A DNA stretch of 64,000 nucleotides from Undaria pinnatifida (Eukaryota > Sar > Phaeophyceae > Laminariales > Alariaceae): assembly GCA_012845835.1 (NCBI GenBank), contig JABAKD010000013.1, positions 10,797,201 through 10,861,200 on the forward strand, read 5' to 3'. Both the position numbers and the translations under genes were made by a program. Below are positions 61,696 through 64,000 of the stretch, piece after piece. The notes under the pieces were generated by a model, which saw nothing but the letters and a program-made list of their open reading frames with translations, ran no database searches and was not told the origin of the DNA. Position 1 is the stretch's first letter, and every line of letters starts with the position of its first letter.

Positions 61696-61905
61696 CAGTA
61701 TTGGGGCAATGTGGAGCTAGGGACCGACTAGTGGTATGCAGGGGGTGCTCTGACTCCGGAATAGTCACTCACACGAGGCTTGATTTGATGTTACATCATC
61801 TGTGGTGTTAGTTGCTTGCTGTCCGCCGGTTACCTGCTGACAGAAGGGGGGGGCGGAGCCCTTCGTTCAGGCAAGCGATAACGCCTGCCAGCTATAAAGG
61901 GGACA
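61696..61905 (+). repeat. 205-bp element, copy 1
   Basis: GTAGCAGTATTGGGGCAATG to AACGCCTGCCAGCTATA; matches 62712-62918 at roughly nine bases in ten by eye, including GTTAGTTGCTTGCTGTCCGC and the G run in GGGGGGGCGGAGCCCTTCGT. Confidence 0.6.
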
Positions 61906-62299
61906 ACTGCTATAAATCATAAGGCCCCAACGGGGTAGAGGGGATACCATAACGCTAGCCCACCCTGCAGGGTCGTATATATATGCAGATTCATAGAAAG
62001 ATAAGGTGGAACTAAATCCACGCGGAAAGTTCGGAGAATTGACCGAAGATGCGGCGCTTCACAGCACCTCTAACATGCAAGGCAGAAACCAATCGGACAG
62101 GTGCAAAAACAAAGCAGGCACCAAACGTCCTACTTACCAGTGCGTGAAAGACAACACAACGTGTATGATAATACCGAACATACCGGTGTAGTGGTACTCC
62201 GAGTGACGTGGAAGTCACTGAAACGCGTAAAATGCGAAGCAGACGTCAAAAGTCCTGCCGACGACGTCATTAGTTAGAATTACAGGGTATCAGTCCATT

Positions 62300-62715
62300 T
62301 GACCATTGGTAAAAGGTTAACCAATTGCCTGCCCAAACGAAGCCTTGTGACACCCCCCCCCCCCCCTGGAACGGCGGGATAGCAGGTCGGCCGGAGATAC
62401 GGTCGGACGTGTCAATATCCACGCGGTTCCATTTCCTGGGAATACCGTGGAGAGTATTTTTGAAGTTTGACAGGGGGAAAGCAGTAAAAGTTCATTATTG
62501 GTGGATGGCGGGATTCGAACCGCGGAGAGCATTTTTCAAGTTCAACACAGGGAAAGTAGTGAAAGTTTATTATTGGTGGTGGTGGGATTCGAACCGCGGA
62601 GAGCATTTTTCAAGTTCGACACAGGGAAAGTAGTAAAAGTTTATTATTGGTGGGTGGTGGGATTCGAATCCACCACCCAAAAAACCCAGATGGTCCTGCC
62701 GACGAGGCCAGTGTA
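62300..62715 (-). mobile_element. tRNA-derived SINE, family 2, with three tandem units
   Basis: On the minus strand it starts with A-box-like TGGCCTCGTCGGCAGG and B-box-like GGATTCGAATCCCACC. About 72 bp containing the B-box is present three times (62512, 62584 and 62656, plus strand). The 3' part (62300-62455) has a C run and GGTCGGCCGG, which also occurs at 54115. Confidence 0.6.
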
Positions 62716-62918
62716 GTAGTATTGGGGCAATAATGGACCTAGGGACCGACCTCTGCAATGCAGGGGGGCCTCTGGCTCTGGAATGTCCACCAACACGAGG
62801 GTTGCTTGGATTTTACATAATCTGGTGTTAGTTGCTTGCTGTCCGCCGGTTACTTTCTGACAGAAGGGGGGGGCGGAGCCCTTCGTTCAGGCAGGTGATA
62901 ACGCCTTCCAGCTACACT
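62712..62918 (+). repeat. 205-bp element, copy 2
   Basis: GTAGTAGTATTGGGGCAATA to AACGCCTTCCAGCTACA. It begins directly at the A-box end of the family 2 SINE, so the two may be one composite element. Confidence 0.6.
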
Positions 62919-62929
62919 GACCCCTCTTG

Positions 62930-63751
62930 TTCATAAAAAACCCCAACCCTTCCCCCCCCGCCCCTCCGTCCCCCGATTCCCCCCCCCCCCCCGTTCCGCC
63001 TAGTTTGTCCAAACGCCCCACTCACAATCAAAATCTGCCTGAGTAATAAACACCTATACGCAGTTGATATCACGCCATTATCTTTCTGACCATCCATGAC
63101 GTAGTTTTCAATTATTTTCCCCCCAACCCCCCCCCCCCCCCCCCCCTCCAACGTCCCCTCTTTTCCGACCACCTGCACGATCGTCTAGACCTAGCACCAC
63201 GCGTATAACAAGCTGCTACATATCTTTGATCTCACAGCCGAAGTGTATTCGAATATTATTTGTGACCTAAACCTCCTAAAAAATCTCCCCCCCCCCCCCC
63301 CCCTCCCTCTTGCTCTCCCTTACTCAAACGCCCCACCAAATATCGAAATCCGCCACATTAATAAACACTTCACGCACAGGATATCACCTCATTATCTTTC
63401 GAGAGCCATCCATGCCGCTGTGCCCCCCCCCCCCCCTCGCCTCGAACGCCCCCTTCTTCCCCATCACCCGCACCATCGCCTAGACCAAGCACCACACGTA
63501 TAACAAACCCCTCACCTAAAGCCCCTCCTTTCCCCCCCGCCCCCACCCCCCACCTTCCCCCCCAACCCATCCCAACCCCACCCCCTCGAACACTCCACCC
63601 TCTCTTTACTCACTGATTGTACGACTTACCCCAGGATATACATGATAAACTGATGTATTATTTCCAAAACCGTCACATTTATCCCCTCAAAATAATGTAT
63701 AGTTTCCAGGCACATATTGAGCTGCCCCCCCCGCCGCCCCCCCCCCCGCCC

Positions 63752-63789
<38 letters not shown>

Positions 63790-63900
63790 CCCCCAATAAT
63801 ATACTGGTGCCAAAACCGTCAGATTTATCCCCTCGAAAGGATTTATAGCTTACATGCACAAATTGCCTCCTTTCCCCCCCCCCCCCCCCCTCCAAACCCG
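62930..63900. repeat. C-rich repeat block
   Basis: At least three units each with a C run, an AATAAACAC...CACGCA...GATATCAC(C/G)CCATTATCTTTC segment and a CGACCACCTGCACGATCGTC-like end. Related in inverse orientation to 14140-14810. All open frames here follow the C runs; no gene seen. Confidence 0.6.
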
Positions 63901-63901
63901 C

Positions 63902-64000
63902 TCGCTTTTGATCAAAACCAGGCCCCCTTTCCCTTCACAGCCGTCAGATTTTGTCCCCCTCAGAAACGGGTTTTATAGTTTCCGCGCACAGACTGACTAA
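63902..64000 (+). repeat. CTTTGCAAGCTG repeat, copy cut by window end
   Basis: TCGCTTTTGATCAAAACCAG to CGCGCACAGACTGACTAA matches 841-940 almost base for base and is cut by the window edge. Confidence 0.75.

Noticed and set aside
62640-62715. Functional tRNA gene on the minus strand
   Set aside because: The GGATTCGAATCC motif recurs in tandem with SINE sequence and the acceptor stem is not evident.

Overview
The window looks like nuclear DNA of a multicellular stramenopile, most likely a brown alga. The reasons are one gene spread over about 38 kb with 20-odd small exons in kilobase introns, almost all in phase 0 with GT-AG borders; introns full of inverted-repeat elements, tRNA-derived SINEs and long G or C runs; and retroelement tails of types I associate with brown-algal genomes. 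The organism is inferred; nothing here names it. No rRNA, functional tRNA, CRISPR array or bacterial operon is seen.

The main feature is a plus-strand gene running from an ATG at 11491 to a TAG at 49724. I reconstruct 23 exons that stay in frame throughout, giving a protein of about 1,085 residues. Exons 3-5 encode a tetraspan SCAMP (secretory carrier membrane protein) core. Exons 5-8 encode a first GRAM/PH-like module, exons 9-16 a cyclic-nucleotide-binding-like fold interrupted by a long acidic Ser-rich insert, exons 17-20 a coiled coil and second GRAM-like domain, and exons 21-23 a second cyclic-nucleotide-binding-like fold. I know SCAMP, GRAM and cNMP-binding domains separately but do not know this fusion, so it is the best candidate for something undescribed. 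It suggests a vesicle-membrane protein whose cytosolic tail senses lipid and possibly nucleotide.

A second gene lies head-to-head on the minus strand. Its putative first exon (9893-10972) encodes a 360-residue Ala/Ser/Thr/Gln-rich segment. Further minus-strand exons are well supported at 4615-5028 and 3097-3261 and weakly at about 1345-1560 and 412-588, so the gene probably runs off the left edge. The roughly 500 bp between 10973 and 11490 would be a shared promoter.

Two intron patterns stand out. Many introns hold broken partial copies of the adjacent exon, often with the splice site retained. G runs also sit just after donors and C/T runs just before acceptors, on the sense strand of both genes. 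The 14 kb first intron (11546-25457) and the later introns carry at least four inverted-repeat element families, two SINE families and a widespread repeat with a conserved CTTTGCAAGCTG core.

Right of 49725 no confident gene is seen. This part holds a 28-bp tandem array straight after the stop codon, a 42-bp tandem array (50840-51490), a decayed non-LTR retrotransposon on the minus strand (54797-57974), a few exon-like patches around 59230-60870, a SINE, a 205-bp duplicated element, and C-rich repeats (62930-64000) related to those at 14100-14810. The last 99 bases match 841-940, so one repeat family brackets the window.
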